A stretch of DNA of 64,000 bases, taken from NCBI RefSeq assembly GCF_040448675.1, contig NZ_CP159289.1:1612001-1676000 (forward strand), in the 5' to 3' direction. The stretch comes from Dyadobacter sp. 676. Lineage in GTDB: Bacteria > Bacteroidota > Bacteroidia > Cytophagales > Spirosomataceae. Positions within the stretch are counted from its first letter, which is position 1; every line of letters begins with the position of its first letter. A program made the translations under genes and the position numbers. Shown here in pieces: positions 20,057 through 28,557 of this stretch. Under the pieces are notes generated by a model, which searched no databases, had not been told where the DNA came from, and saw only the letters and a list, made by a program, of their open reading frames with translations.

Positions 20057-20521
20057 TCAACACACAGTTAAGAGCATATTAATACACAAGTGGCCGGAGT
20101 AACCCGGGCCGCTTGTGTTGCTTAAAAGACCTTCGTAACGATTCTCAAATGCCCCTTTTTTGGCCGTCCCCGGAATATAGTCAATGCGCACTTTCCTATC
20201 GTAGAAGTCCCAACGACCTGATGAATCAATGCGGCCCGCTTGAAGGTCAAAAGTCCACACACGGTGTATCATATCCGGATAGTAAATCTCCACCCTGGCC
20301 GTACCGTCCAGATACCCGCTGATGGACGCTTCTACGACGTCGGCATGGGAGGCTCGGGAAGAATCTTCAAACAAGTACATTTGAGAAGGATCGGCAATTT
20401 CGAATACGCCGTCGTTTTCCATCCAATAAGGCCACATCAACAGGAAAAATGCCAATCCAATGAAGAACAAGACAATTACCTTGACCAGGTTATGGATATT
20501 AAATACATTTTGCCATTTCAT
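20057..20521 (-). CDS. Small membrane-anchored protein, third paralogue of the 20057-21300 family; C-terminus frameshifted
   Basis: A 154-residue protein with an N-terminal membrane helix (VKVIVLFFIGLAFFLLMWPY) and an exported domain. That domain matches the two paralogues upstream (ITDVSKKHTFTDS / IADPSQMYLFEDS, a -TG/-SGYLDG- turn, KGKVN / AGRID, YRKIAIKYYPG / DRKVRIDYIPG). The last part is aberrant. After GTAKKG the paralogues read SLKIKTLIF-stop, whereas here the frame runs on as AFENRYEG and 26 more residues. Removing one base in the A6/G4 junction (20152-20161) gives HLRIVTKVF-stop at 20122, directly before a strong hairpin at 20084-20118. The real gene is therefore probably 20122-20521 plus one indel. 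Function unknown. Confidence 0.75.
   Translation of the reverse strand: MKWQNVFNIHNLVKVIVLFFIGLAFFLLMWPYWMENDGVFEIADPSQMYLFEDSSRASHADVVEASISGYLDGTARVEIYYPDMIHRVWTFDLQAGRIDSSGRWDFYDRKVRIDYIPGTAKKGAFENRYEGLLSNTSGPGYSGHLCINMLLTVC
20084..20118. terminator. Convergent terminator between exonuclease and small-protein cluster
   Basis: ACACAAG-t-GGCC and GGCC-g-CTTGTGT form an 11-bp stem with one internal mismatch. It lies just past the ancestral stop (20122) of the minus-strand gene and 45 bp past the plus-strand gene at 20039, so it can serve both. Confidence 0.6.
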
Positions 20522-20522
20522 T

Positions 20523-20909
20523 TTAATAGATTGAGGTCTTGATCGTGAGATTTCCCTTTTTTGCTTCGCCGGGGAAGTATTTAATAGCGATTTTCCTGTA
20601 CCAGTAATGGTCTTGCCGGGAATTTACATTCACCTTACCCTTCGGCAAATGAATGCTGTCGTTAAGTCCTCCGATCAAATAACTCTGAACTACTACCACG
20701 GCAGGTGCGTCAAGTGTTCCGGTCACGGTGGTTGCGACGCAACAGCTGGGATGAAAAGAGGCTGAGTCCGTGAAGTAATGCTTTTGGGATACATCCGTTA
20801 TGTGAAACTCGCCCTTTTCAAATGAGCAACCTGCTATTCCGATGAACAGCAGGCTGATAAATAATCCGCAACCCACATACCTCTTATTTTCCGTCTTCAT
20901 TTGCACCAT
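20523..20909 (-). CDS. Small lipoprotein, tandem paralogue 2
   Basis: A 128-residue lipoprotein. From the ATG at 20909 (or 20900), the hydrophobic segment YVGCGLFISLLFIGIAGC ends in a lipobox cysteine. The mature part FEKGEFHITDVSQKHYFTDSA... contains an adjacent cysteine pair (SCCV) and ends KIAIKYFPGEAKKGNLTIKTSIY. It is strongly similar to the preceding gene product (20911-21300). Only 1-2 bp separate it from its neighbours, so the three are cotranscribed. I do not recognise the family. Tandem copies after a possible effector gene suggest immunity or accessory proteins, which is inference only. Confidence 0.8.
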   Translation of the reverse strand: MVQMKTENKRYVGCGLFISLLFIGIAGCSFEKGEFHITDVSQKHYFTDSASFHPSCCVATTVTGTLDAPAVVVVQSYLIGGLNDSIHLPKGKVNVNSRQDHYWYRKIAIKYFPGEAKKGNLTIKTSIY

Positions 20910-20910
20910 T

Positions 20911-21300
20911 TCAAAAAATCAACGTCTTGATTTTCAAGCTACCTTTCTTCGCATCACCAGGATAATATTTGATAGCAATTTTTCTATACCCATATAAATC
21001 TCCATGCGAGTTTTCGATGTTCACCTTACCCTTCGGCAAATGCAGGCTATCGATAAACCCTCCGATTAAATAACCCTCAACGATTATCAAGGCGGGTGCA
21101 TCCAGCATACCGGTCACGGAAGTGGAAACGCAACAGTCGGGATGGAACGAAGCAGAATCGGTAAATGTGTGCTTTTTCGACACGTCCGTGATGTAAAATT
21201 CCCCGTTTTCCATTGAGCATGCTGTGGCAATTCCCATGAACAGCAGGCTTGTCAATTGCCTACTGTTCACATATTTTTTGCAACTTTTAAATAATTTCAT
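20911..21300 (-). CDS. Small lipoprotein, tandem paralogue 1
   Basis: A 129-residue protein. The ATG at 21300 is preferred over a GTG at 21306. It lies 6 bp after the stop of the DUF6973-like gene. The hydrophobic stretch LTSLLFMGIATAC ends in a lipobox-like cysteine. The mature domain has MENGEFYITDVSKKHTF, the CCVSTSVTG cysteine pair and LPKGKVNIENSHGD, ending KKGSLKIKTLIF. It is the best-preserved member of the three tandem copies. Function unknown. A predicted small all-beta exported domain is likely from the alternating pattern. Confidence 0.8.
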   Translation of the reverse strand: MKLFKSCKKYVNSRQLTSLLFMGIATACSMENGEFYITDVSKKHTFTDSASFHPDCCVSTSVTGMLDAPALIIVEGYLIGGFIDSLHLPKGKVNIENSHGDLYGYRKIAIKYYPGDAKKGSLKIKTLIF

Positions 21301-21306
21301 CTCCAC

Positions 21307-21828
21307 TCAGTGACATCGATTCGCTCCGTTTGTCCAAAAAAAAGTTTGGGGTGTTCCAGGGCTTACATTCTCAGGACTTAACCTCTTCCCTTGCCCAACA
21401 GCAATTTTTTTCAAAACAGTATCAGCTATTAGGCCTAGTTTTAGGCCAGGGACATGGACAGGCATCGCGGCTAACGAAGCGCTAACGCTCTTGTATGTTT
21501 TAATACCTAAATCATTATTGAATAAATCCATTTCCTGCTGGTTCGGCGGCGATTCCAGTTCATGATTATTGGTGATTTGAAGTGCAGTTGAAACCCCAAA
21601 TTCCATACACAAGATCGCCGACCATACCGCATGCTTGAACGCATTCCAGTTACCGTCATCGGAAAGATTGCAGTAAAACCACTCCGCGAACGACATCGCG
21701 GCAGCCGTCGCTGAGGCTGCCTGTGGAATCATCCACATTCTATTTAAAAAATAATCTTTTTCTGTGTCGTTTATCTGACCCCAAAAACTGGATATATAAG
21801 GTAGTTGCATTAATTCATTGAAGAGCAC
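21307..21828 (-). CDS. DUF6973-like protein, candidate effector
   Basis: A protein of up to 173 residues from a GTG at 21828 (ATG at 21810). It lacks a signal peptide of its own. The region SDDGNWNAFKHAVWSAILCMEFG and the later ITNNHE resemble the (A)D/N-AF-R/K-H-x-x-W-(N/S)-A core and downstream His of the DUF6973 family, which occurs as a C-terminal domain of secreted proteins and is of unknown activity. The upstream gene stops 20 bp before it. In this frame the sequence is open back past that stop (reading VWSSSFEVALNSGSS), so the two may be one lipoprotein-DUF6973 fusion split by an indel near 21880. The family call rests on motif recognition only. Confidence 0.65.
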   Translation of the reverse strand: MLFNELMQLPYISSFWGQINDTEKDYFLNRMWMIPQAASATAAAMSFAEWFYCNLSDDGNWNAFKHAVWSAILCMEFGVSTALQITNNHELESPPNQQEMDLFNNDLGIKTYKSVSASLAAMPVHVPGLKLGLIADTVLKKIAVGQGKRLSPENVSPGTPQTFFWTNGANRCH

Positions 21829-21848
21829 ACTACTCCCGCTATTGAGTG

Positions 21849-22562
21849 CTACTTCAAATGAGCTTGACCAAACGGTCCCGTTCCACTAGATCCCGCACTA
21901 ATATACACCATCTCACAAGTAGTCTCCTGATAAACCCAGCCCGAACAGCCGTAGCCATCCACACACCCCTGATGGTACCAATCCGTGCAGACTTCCACCA
22001 TGTCGGACGTCCTACCGCCTTTGTTTGGGCCGAATGTGGCTACCTGCTTTCCTGCTTCGTAAATCAACCCATTCACTAGCTTGCCATTCATGTCGAAAAA
22101 GTAAACTTTGCCTTCAAAATTCGAGGGATCGACCTGGCCGTTCTTTACGCTCGGTTCATAGTCCGCGTCGAATACCGTTCGCATTTCCATGGCCTCGATC
22201 TTGCCACGAACTTTACGTACAATAAGACTTCGCTGAATCCTTCCAGCCACATTTTCTTCATCAGGCTTCCGCTTGTCCTTTCGCCCGTCTTTAATACGGC
22301 AGCCAAGGAAATTACCTGAAAGTACCGGCGCTACGACGATTTCATCATCGGCGGTCACTTTCCGCTGTGTGGCAGCACCCCAGATGACCCGGTCGTCGGC
22401 CTGACCAAAACTTCGGGCTGATTTGCGAAAATCGGAATACCATTTCTGAGCTTGCTCTACGGTAAAGTCGTTGCCGGGGAGCACGCTCGTCTTTTCATCT
22501 GTGTCCTTACATCCAAACACAAAGGCAAAAGCCATCACCAGCACCGTGCGCCGATAATGCAA
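21849..22562 (-). CDS. Lipoprotein with FTVEQAQKWY module; probable N-terminal half of a larger exported protein
   Basis: A protein of up to 238 residues. A hydrophobic N-terminus leads to FVFGCKDTDEK, a lipobox cysteine near residue 17. The mature start DFTVEQAQKWYSDFRKSARS is of a type I associate with Bacteroidota surface lipoproteins that carry varied C-terminal domains. The end has a Cys/Trp cluster (VCTDWYHQGCVDGYGCSGWVY) and then a short Gly/Ser stretch, like a linker cut short. The start is odd: in frame there is only TTG (22562), GTG or an ATG at 22535, while a good ATG (22570, MKN...) is out of frame by one base. The gene may be damaged at both ends or mis-assembled. Function unknown. 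Confidence 0.65.
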   Translation of the reverse strand: MHYRRTVLVMAFAFVFGCKDTDEKTSVLPGNDFTVEQAQKWYSDFRKSARSFGQADDRVIWGAATQRKVTADDEIVVAPVLSGNFLGCRIKDGRKDKRKPDEENVAGRIQRSLIVRKVRGKIEAMEMRTVFDADYEPSVKNGQVDPSNFEGKVYFFDMNGKLVNGLIYEAGKQVATFGPNKGGRTSDMVEVCTDWYHQGCVDGYGCSGWVYQETTCEMVYISAGSSGTGPFGQAHLK

Positions 22563-22878
22563 TTCTTCATAAATTTGAAAGGTTTAAATGGAATAAATTG
22601 ATTTGAACCGCAACCCCGCCTGTCAGGTACCAAGCTTACGGCGGGGTTTTGATTTGTGAATGTTGGGATTCACGGAGATAGATGCAAGCACCATCCAGTC
22701 CGGCAGCGCCGACTGTCAACGAATTAAGCTATAAAAGAGATTATCCAACGGCAAGCAGCAAGATAATTAACTGAATTATAGCACATTAAAAACAACCACC
22801 GGCAAGTAACTTATCTTGTCACTTGATAATTACTTGCTGTGCAGCATGTAGAAGAAGTTAATGAGCACCAAAAGAAGC
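22563..22878. other. Intergenic region with two hairpins upstream of the small-protein cluster
   Basis: About 315 bp without a gene. At 22612-22649 AACCCCGCC and GGCGGGGTT form a 9-bp stem with T residues on the plus strand; no plus-strand gene precedes it. At 22803-22836 CAAGTAACTTATC and GATAATTACTTG form a 12-bp imperfect inverted repeat. No clear TAnnTTTG box faces the cluster. Confidence 0.35.
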
Positions 22879-22917
22879 ATAAAAGAAAAGGCGGCATCCA
22901 CTTTCGCGAATGCCGCC
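22879..22917 (-). terminator. Terminator of the DUF2723 gene
   Basis: On the minus strand GGCGGCAT and ATGCCGCC enclose a 12-nt loop and are followed by TTTTCTTTTA. It begins 24 bp after the stop codon of the gene at 22942. Confidence 0.75.
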
Positions 22918-22941
22918 CCTCTCGTTTCAAATATTTAAATA

Positions 22942-25917
22942 CTACTGCCCCCCACCATACATATTAAACGCAGCCAGATGCTTCTGGAAGATCGCCTCGT
23001 ATTTCTTTGCAGCGGCCTCCTGCTTCGCATCCCGGCATTCCTGGACGATTACTTGAAGGATGTATAGATAAACATTGCTGTCGCGGCGACGGGTCGTGCT
23101 GTTGTCTTTGGCCCAGGTTAGTACCTCGTCGGCGCGGGTGGCCATTGTTTCGGCAATTTCGAGGGCCTTTTTGGTCTCGCCCAGATCGAACAGCGGGCCG
23201 ATGAAGTTGGCGGAGAACTGGTCGTACGGAATGCTCTTGTCCGGCATGGTCGTCAGCGAGCGTTCGATGGCTTTTTTGGCCTCTTCCTTACGGCCGTCGG
23301 CGATGAGTTGGCCAGCGAGGCGCAGGAATGCGATACGTGCCGTCGCCACCGGTGAGCCGAGATAAGTATTATCGTAATAAGTGTTCGGGTTGTCGAGCTC
23401 GCGCCAGAACATTTTGTTCATCATATTATTGTACATCACGTCGGCATTCACGTAACCATCGCTCGCACCGGGTACTTTTACAGGCAACAGGCGGTAAGCA
23501 TAACCTTCGAGCTGCATGTATTCTTTCAGGTTCAGGTAACTCGATCCGCCAAGCGTCGACGAGAAGTAAATAGGACGTTTCCAGTCGTTGGACGCGATGA
23601 TATCCAGCATGATCAGGTCTGATTTGTACAAATCGCCTTTACCGATGGTCCAGCTGATGGAATCGCTCACGAATGGAAGAAGGTCATTTTTGATAATACC
23701 CATTTTCTTCACAGCCTCCGCATCCACAGGCAGGAACAGCACCGACGAAGGCAGAATGGACGTCATGTCGCCGCTGGTCAACGGCACTTGAATGGCCTTG
23801 TTTTCCTGCTTCACCAAGCCGAGATATTCTTTCAGGTTAATACCCGATTTCACGCTTGGGATTTCATAAAAAGGCACGATGTCGTTCTTCCCGAATGCAT
23901 AGTTGTTCTTGTCGAGCGAGATCGGCAGCGCCTCCGATTTGTAGGTGCGGCGTTTCATCTGGTCGATGTACCAGTCGGTACCGAGGAGGCTCAGGTTACA
24001 CACACGCACGTCCGTACGGAAGCCTTCCACTTCCTGCACGTACCACAACGGGAATGTATCGTTATCCCCGCCTGTGAAGAGAATCGCATTCGGAGCGCAG
24101 GAGTTTAGCAGGTTTTTGGCAAAATCAACCGAATGATAACGGTGGTCGCGGTTGTGGTTGTCCCAACCTTTGGCGCCCATAATAACCGGCACCACCAAAC
24201 CGAGCGCCGTAGCAACCCCCGCGCGGGCGGTACCGGCTTTCACAAACTTCCCTATCGCATCCGCGATGGCAATAACACCGTAACCGATCCAGATACAGAA
24301 AATATAGAACGAACCGACATAAATATAGTCACGTTCGCGAGGTTCAGTGGGTGGCGAGTTCAGGTAAACTACCAGTGCCACGCCCGTCAGGATGAACAAC
24401 AAAGCCAAAACCAGCAGGTCGCGCTTCTGGCGGAAATAGCAAATGACGATACCGAACAATCCGAGCAGGAATGGCAGCATGTAATAATTGTCATGCGCTT
24501 TATTCTTCGCGATGGGCTCGGGGTATTTTGTAGAAACATCCCAGGGAGTCATATTGCCCGCACCTTCTTCATCACTTTCCCGTCCGACGAAGTTCCACAG
24601 AAAATACCGCCAGTACATATGCCCGATCTGATAGGAGAACATGAAAGAAAGGTTGTGCGCCATGGTCGGTTTTTGACCTTCCGCCAGGCCGGTCATTTGC
24701 ATATACAACTGTGGGTGACCCGGCTGAGTGCTGTACATACGAGGCAGCAGCATATTGGCACCCGGCTCATATTCATACTCCGGACGGTAGTCGTAAATCA
24801 CATATTTCCCATCCTGCTTGCGGTACATCGGCGCACCGCGTTTCTGGCTTACCGGACGTGAAACAAAAGACGGCCCGTAAAGCAATGGACGGCTGCCATA
24901 TTGCTCCCGTTTCAGATAGGAAACGAAGCTCAGGACGTCGTTAGGGTTGTTTTCGTTAATGGGCGGGTTGTACTCGGCGCGTACCAACACCATCAGGTAG
25001 CTGGCATATCCGATCAACACAAAGGCAAGCGAAAGCAAGCTCGTATTGAGCAGCACATTGCCTTTCTTCTGGGAAAAACGGATTCCCCAGATCAGCGTGC
25101 CGATGAACAATATTATGAAAAAGATCACCCCGGATTTGTAGGGCAATCCCAAAGTATTGACAAAGAATATCTCAAATTTCCCTGCGACGCTAGGCAGTCC
25201 CGGTATGATACCCGAGTTGATGATTCCCAGTACCACCAATCCACCTACAAACGCAAAAATGCCTCCCAATACACTTGTTTTCTGGTATTTCTTAAAATAG
25301 TAGACCAATGCAAGCGCCGGAATCGTAACCAGGTTCAGCAAGTGGACGCCGATGGAAAGCCCTACGAGATAGGCGATCAGAATCAACCAGCGGTTTTCGG
25401 CAGCAGGGTCCTGGATCCGCTCCCATTTGAATACCGCCCAGATTACAATGGCGGTAAAGAAAGATGACAAACCATAAACCTCTGCCTCCACTGCGGAAAA
25501 CCAAAACGAATCCGACCAGGTATAGGCAAGCGAACCAACGATACCGGCTCCCATTACCAAGAGGGTATCAGCCTGAGTCAGCTCTTCATCGCTTTTCGCA
25601 ACCAGCTTACGGACCAGCAAGGTAATGGTCCAGAAAAGGAACAGGATCGTAAACGCGCTGCTGAGCACCGAAACCATGTTGACCCAATAAGCTACTTTCA
25701 GCAAATCGCCCAAAGCAAAAAGGGAGAAAATACGGCCAATCAACAGGAAGAACGGCGCGCCCGGCGGGTGCGGCACCTGTAATTTGAATGCACAGGCTAT
25801 AAATTCCCCACAATCCCAGAAACTGGCAGTACGCTCGACTGTGAGGGCATATGTGATGAATGCAATAGCAAAGACTATCCAACCCGTAAGGTTGTTGGTA
25901 CGGTTGAAACGGGTCAT
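22942..25917 (-). CDS. DUF2723 (GT117-like) polytopic membrane protein
   Basis: A 991-residue protein. The N-terminal ~550 residues form about a dozen membrane helices and hold the family signature TASFWDCGEFIACAFKLQVPHPPGAPFF (Asp, Glu and the HPPG motif), seen in DUF2723 and related dolichyl-phosphate-mannose mannosyltransferase-like enzymes. The C-terminal ~400 residues are soluble, with TGGDNDTFPLWYVQEVE and a helical repeat tail. It probably transfers a lipid-linked sugar to exported proteins; Bacteroidota O-glycosylation is the suggested role, with no substrate visible here. It is a single gene with its own promoter and terminator. Confidence 0.9.
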   Translation of the reverse strand: MTRFNRTNNLTGWIVFAIAFITYALTVERTASFWDCGEFIACAFKLQVPHPPGAPFFLLIGRIFSLFALGDLLKVAYWVNMVSVLSSAFTILFLFWTITLLVRKLVAKSDEELTQADTLLVMGAGIVGSLAYTWSDSFWFSAVEAEVYGLSSFFTAIVIWAVFKWERIQDPAAENRWLILIAYLVGLSIGVHLLNLVTIPALALVYYFKKYQKTSVLGGIFAFVGGLVVLGIINSGIIPGLPSVAGKFEIFFVNTLGLPYKSGVIFFIILFIGTLIWGIRFSQKKGNVLLNTSLLSLAFVLIGYASYLMVLVRAEYNPPINENNPNDVLSFVSYLKREQYGSRPLLYGPSFVSRPVSQKRGAPMYRKQDGKYVIYDYRPEYEYEPGANMLLPRMYSTQPGHPQLYMQMTGLAEGQKPTMAHNLSFMFSYQIGHMYWRYFLWNFVGRESDEEGAGNMTPWDVSTKYPEPIAKNKAHDNYYMLPFLLGLFGIVICYFRQKRDLLVLALLFILTGVALVVYLNSPPTEPRERDYIYVGSFYIFCIWIGYGVIAIADAIGKFVKAGTARAGVATALGLVVPVIMGAKGWDNHNRDHRYHSVDFAKNLLNSCAPNAILFTGGDNDTFPLWYVQEVEGFRTDVRVCNLSLLGTDWYIDQMKRRTYKSEALPISLDKNNYAFGKNDIVPFYEIPSVKSGINLKEYLGLVKQENKAIQVPLTSGDMTSILPSSVLFLPVDAEAVKKMGIIKNDLLPFVSDSISWTIGKGDLYKSDLIMLDIIASNDWKRPIYFSSTLGGSSYLNLKEYMQLEGYAYRLLPVKVPGASDGYVNADVMYNNMMNKMFWRELDNPNTYYDNTYLGSPVATARIAFLRLAGQLIADGRKEEAKKAIERSLTTMPDKSIPYDQFSANFIGPLFDLGETKKALEIAETMATRADEVLTWAKDNSTTRRRDSNVYLYILQVIVQECRDAKQEAAAKKYEAIFQKHLAAFNMYGGGQ

Positions 25918-26001
25918 CTGAAAGACGGTAAATTTGAAAAAGTTATATGCACGATGCGCAAAGATGGCGACTCTTTTTGAGCAGTTCTATCATTGATCGG
26001 C

Positions 26002-26030
26002 CAAAAATAGCAAAATTACCACAACGGCAA
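26002..26030 (-). promoter_or_regulatory. Candidate promoter of the DUF2723 gene
   Basis: Read on the minus strand, TTG (26030-26028), 18 nt and TATTTTTG (26009-26002) match the -33/-7 elements, about 85 nt before the ATG at 25917. An overlapping TAATTTTG (26018-26011) is a second possible -7 box. Confidence 0.35.
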
Positions 26031-26057
26031 CGGATTGGGAATCTTAAAAAACGTTAA

Positions 26058-26144
26058 AGGCAGTCGGCAGTCGGCGGTCGGACTTCGGGTGATGAAGTCC
26101 ACTTCAAAAACAACAGGCCGACGGCCGAAAGCCGACAGCCGAAG
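26058..26144. repeat. GTCGGC-rich imperfect inverted repeat
   Basis: The left arm (26058-26087) holds the 7-mer CAGTCGG and relatives repeated three times and then GACTTC. The right arm (26115-26145) is a degraded reverse complement rich in GCCGAC/GGCCGA and ends in GAAGTC. The element sits directly at the stop codon of the ABC permease gene and could fold into a long GC-rich hairpin. It has no coding potential and may end or stabilise the permease mRNA. Confidence 0.45.
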
Positions 26145-27455
26145 TCACTTATAAAATATCCATTTCGCCAGTTCCCTGTAACTGACCTTCTTCCCGTACA
26201 TGAGAATCCCGACACGGTAGATACGGGCGGCGATCCAGGTGGTGCCTATAAAGCCCAATATGAGCAGTACCATCGACAATGCCAGCTCCCAGGCCGGTAC
26301 GCCGAATGGAATCCGCACCATCATGATAATCGGCGATGTAAAGGGAATGATGGAAGTCCAGAACGCGAGCGTGCCATCCGGGTCGCGGAGGACGAACTGG
26401 GCAAAAACAAACGAAAATATGATGGGCAACGTAATAGGCAGCATAAACTGCTGCGTGTCCGCGTCGTTATCCACCGCCGCTCCCACCGCACCGAACAATG
26501 CGCTGTAAAGCAAATAACCGCCCAGGTAATAGAACAGAAAGCAACCGATAATCAAAGGAATATTCAGGCTCGCCACCGCGCCGAGCACTTCCGTTACCGG
26601 GTTGTCGACATTCCCGGACATTCCCTGGTTGGGCATTTGCGCTTTTTTCATTTCCTGCGCCACCTGTGCCGATTCGGCATTGCCGCTCAGCACGGCCGAA
26701 GTTGCGCTGGTTAACGCCGTGGTAAGCAAAATCCAGAGAACGAACTGCGTCAGGCCAACCAACGCCACGCCGATAATTTTGCCGAGCATCAGCTGAAACG
26801 GCTTCACCGACGAAATGATCACCTCCACGATCCGGCTTGTCTTTTCTTCGGTAATCCCGCGCATTACCTGCGTGCCGTAGATGAACACCGACATATAAAT
26901 GAGGAATGCACAAACGCCGCCGATTACCGTCGCCGCGCCCGAACTGCTGGTTTTCTCGCCTTCCTCGCTCAGGCTGATGGTTTCGGAACGGACATTTACC
27001 CTCGAATCTTCCAGTATTTTGTGCGTAATGCCCGCCTCCGCGAGTTTGATTTCCTCGATCTCCTTTTCAATCACTTTCTCGATCTCGGATTTGAGGTCCA
27101 TACTGACATTCTTGGCTGCATAAATACGAACGCTCCGGGGCGCTTTGATCACATTCGCCGGAATGTAAACCAGCGCATTGGCGTCGCCCCTCGGAAACGC
27201 CGCTTTGGCCGAGTCGAGACTTTGATTGGTAAATTCAAATTTCAGCACTTCGGAGTCTTTGAATTCATTCCTGAATAACCCGCTTTCATCGAGTACCAAC
27301 ACGGTTTTCGTATCCACAGAGCCCAGCGCCACCCAAAACACCGTCGCATAGAAACCCACGAAAAGCAGCGGTCCCAACAGGGTCATAATGAGGAACGATT
27401 TCTTTTTGACCCTCACCAGGTATTCTCTTTTTATAACCAGAAATATGTTTCGCAT
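26145..27455 (-). CDS. ABC-2 type transporter permease (NatB-like)
   Basis: A 436-residue inner-membrane permease paired with the ATPase encoded 37 bp upstream. A first helix near residues 20-45 (SFLIMTLLGPLLFVGFYATVF) is followed by a ~130-residue extracytoplasmic domain and then a cluster of helices (~180-410) with the usual ABC-2 motif ITEEKTSRIVEVIISSVKP. This architecture matches NatB/YhaP-type exporters. The substrate (sodium, drug or lipid) cannot be deduced. The stop codon overlaps the GC-rich repeat. Confidence 0.92.
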   Translation of the reverse strand: MRNIFLVIKREYLVRVKKKSFLIMTLLGPLLFVGFYATVFWVALGSVDTKTVLVLDESGLFRNEFKDSEVLKFEFTNQSLDSAKAAFPRGDANALVYIPANVIKAPRSVRIYAAKNVSMDLKSEIEKVIEKEIEEIKLAEAGITHKILEDSRVNVRSETISLSEEGEKTSSSGAATVIGGVCAFLIYMSVFIYGTQVMRGITEEKTSRIVEVIISSVKPFQLMLGKIIGVALVGLTQFVLWILLTTALTSATSAVLSGNAESAQVAQEMKKAQMPNQGMSGNVDNPVTEVLGAVASLNIPLIIGCFLFYYLGGYLLYSALFGAVGAAVDNDADTQQFMLPITLPIIFSFVFAQFVLRDPDGTLAFWTSIIPFTSPIIMMVRIPFGVPAWELALSMVLLILGFIGTTWIAARIYRVGILMYGKKVSYRELAKWIFYK

Positions 27456-27492
27456 GTTTTTCAGATTAACAACCGTGAATGAAATGTGCCCG

Positions 27493-28407
27493 TTAGGCTT
27501 CGGGGACTTCGTTGACAGCCTTCATAAAGATATCGCTCATGCTCGGGATATTTTCCCCGAAAGCGCGGATCTCGATTCTGGATAACAGATTAAGCAGCAA
27601 CGCATTGGCGGTAGCATCTTCGTCGAGATGGATATTCGCCCGCAGATAGCCGTCTTCCAGCACCTTCTGGTCGAGCACCCGGTAAACAGGGTCCAGTTCG
27701 TCGAGGCTCCCTTTATATTCCACAAAATACGTGTGTGTCTTGAATTGCTCCTTAATCTGCCGTTTGGGCCCGTCGAGCACCTTACGCGATTTATGGATCA
27801 ATGCAATGTGGTCACAGAGCTCCTCAACGGTCTCCATCCGGTGCGTCGAAAAAATAATGGTGCTCCCCTTCTGTTTCAGTTCGAGGATTTCATCGCGGAT
27901 CAGGTTGGCATTAATAGGGTCGAAACCGGAGAACGGCTCGTCGAGAATGATGAGGTCGGGTTCGTGCAAAACGGTGGAGACAAACTGCACTTTTTGCTGC
28001 ATTCCCTTTGATAGGTCGCCGATCGTCTTGTCCCACCAGGTTTTGATGTCGAATTTGATGAACCAAGCTTTGAGCTTTTCCATCGCCTCCTTCTGCGACA
28101 GCCCTTTCAGCTGAGCCAGATAGAGCAACTGCTCTCCCACTTTCATTTTTTTATAAAGCCCGCGTTCCTCCGGCAGATAGCCGATCCTGGAAATATGACC
28201 GGGATTGAGCGGGGCACCGTCGAACAAAACTTCGCCACTGTCCGGGCCGGTGATCTGATTGATAATGCGGATCAGCGACGTTTTTCCGGCGCCATTAGGC
28301 CCCAGCAAGCCAAAAATACAGCCTTTGGGAATGGAAATACTGACATTGTCCAGGGCCGTATGATTGGAATATTCCTTCGTGACATTCCTTACCTCTATGA
28401 TATTCAT
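27493..28407 (-). CDS. ABC transporter ATP-binding protein (NatA-like)
   Basis: A 304-residue ATPase energising the permease at 26145-27455. The ATG at 28407 (MNIIEVRNVTKEY) fits family starts; the 11 codons upstream do not. It has Walker A GPNGAGKTS (~residues 34-42), the signature LSKGMQQKV, Walker B LIILDEPFSGFDP, and an H-loop in FSTHRM. The C-terminal DUF4162-like extension (ANALLLNLLSRIEIRAFGENIPSMSDIFMKAV) is typical of NatA/CcmA-like exporters. It forms a two-gene operon with the permease. Confidence 0.95.
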   Translation of the reverse strand: MNIIEVRNVTKEYSNHTALDNVSISIPKGCIFGLLGPNGAGKTSLIRIINQITGPDSGEVLFDGAPLNPGHISRIGYLPEERGLYKKMKVGEQLLYLAQLKGLSQKEAMEKLKAWFIKFDIKTWWDKTIGDLSKGMQQKVQFVSTVLHEPDLIILDEPFSGFDPINANLIRDEILELKQKGSTIIFSTHRMETVEELCDHIALIHKSRKVLDGPKRQIKEQFKTHTYFVEYKGSLDELDPVYRVLDQKVLEDGYLRANIHLDEDATANALLLNLLSRIEIRAFGENIPSMSDIFMKAVNEVPEA

Positions 28408-28500
28408 AAATCTCGAAACGGTGTAAACGCAAATATGCAAAGTAATTGCCCGCTCCTGACAACCGCTTATACAAGCAGCATATCCGGATGATCAATGGCA

Positions 28501-28535
28501 AAAATAAAAAGCGGACGGAACAATGCGCCCGTCCG
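28501..28535 (-). terminator. Terminator of the gene at 28558-28992
   Basis: The minus strand has CGGACGG, a 10-nt loop, CCGTCCG and then CTTTTTATTTTT. A larger AGCGG/CCGCT pairing can enclose it. Confidence 0.7.
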
Positions 28536-28557
28536 ACGCCTGGTTACGTCCGGACCG

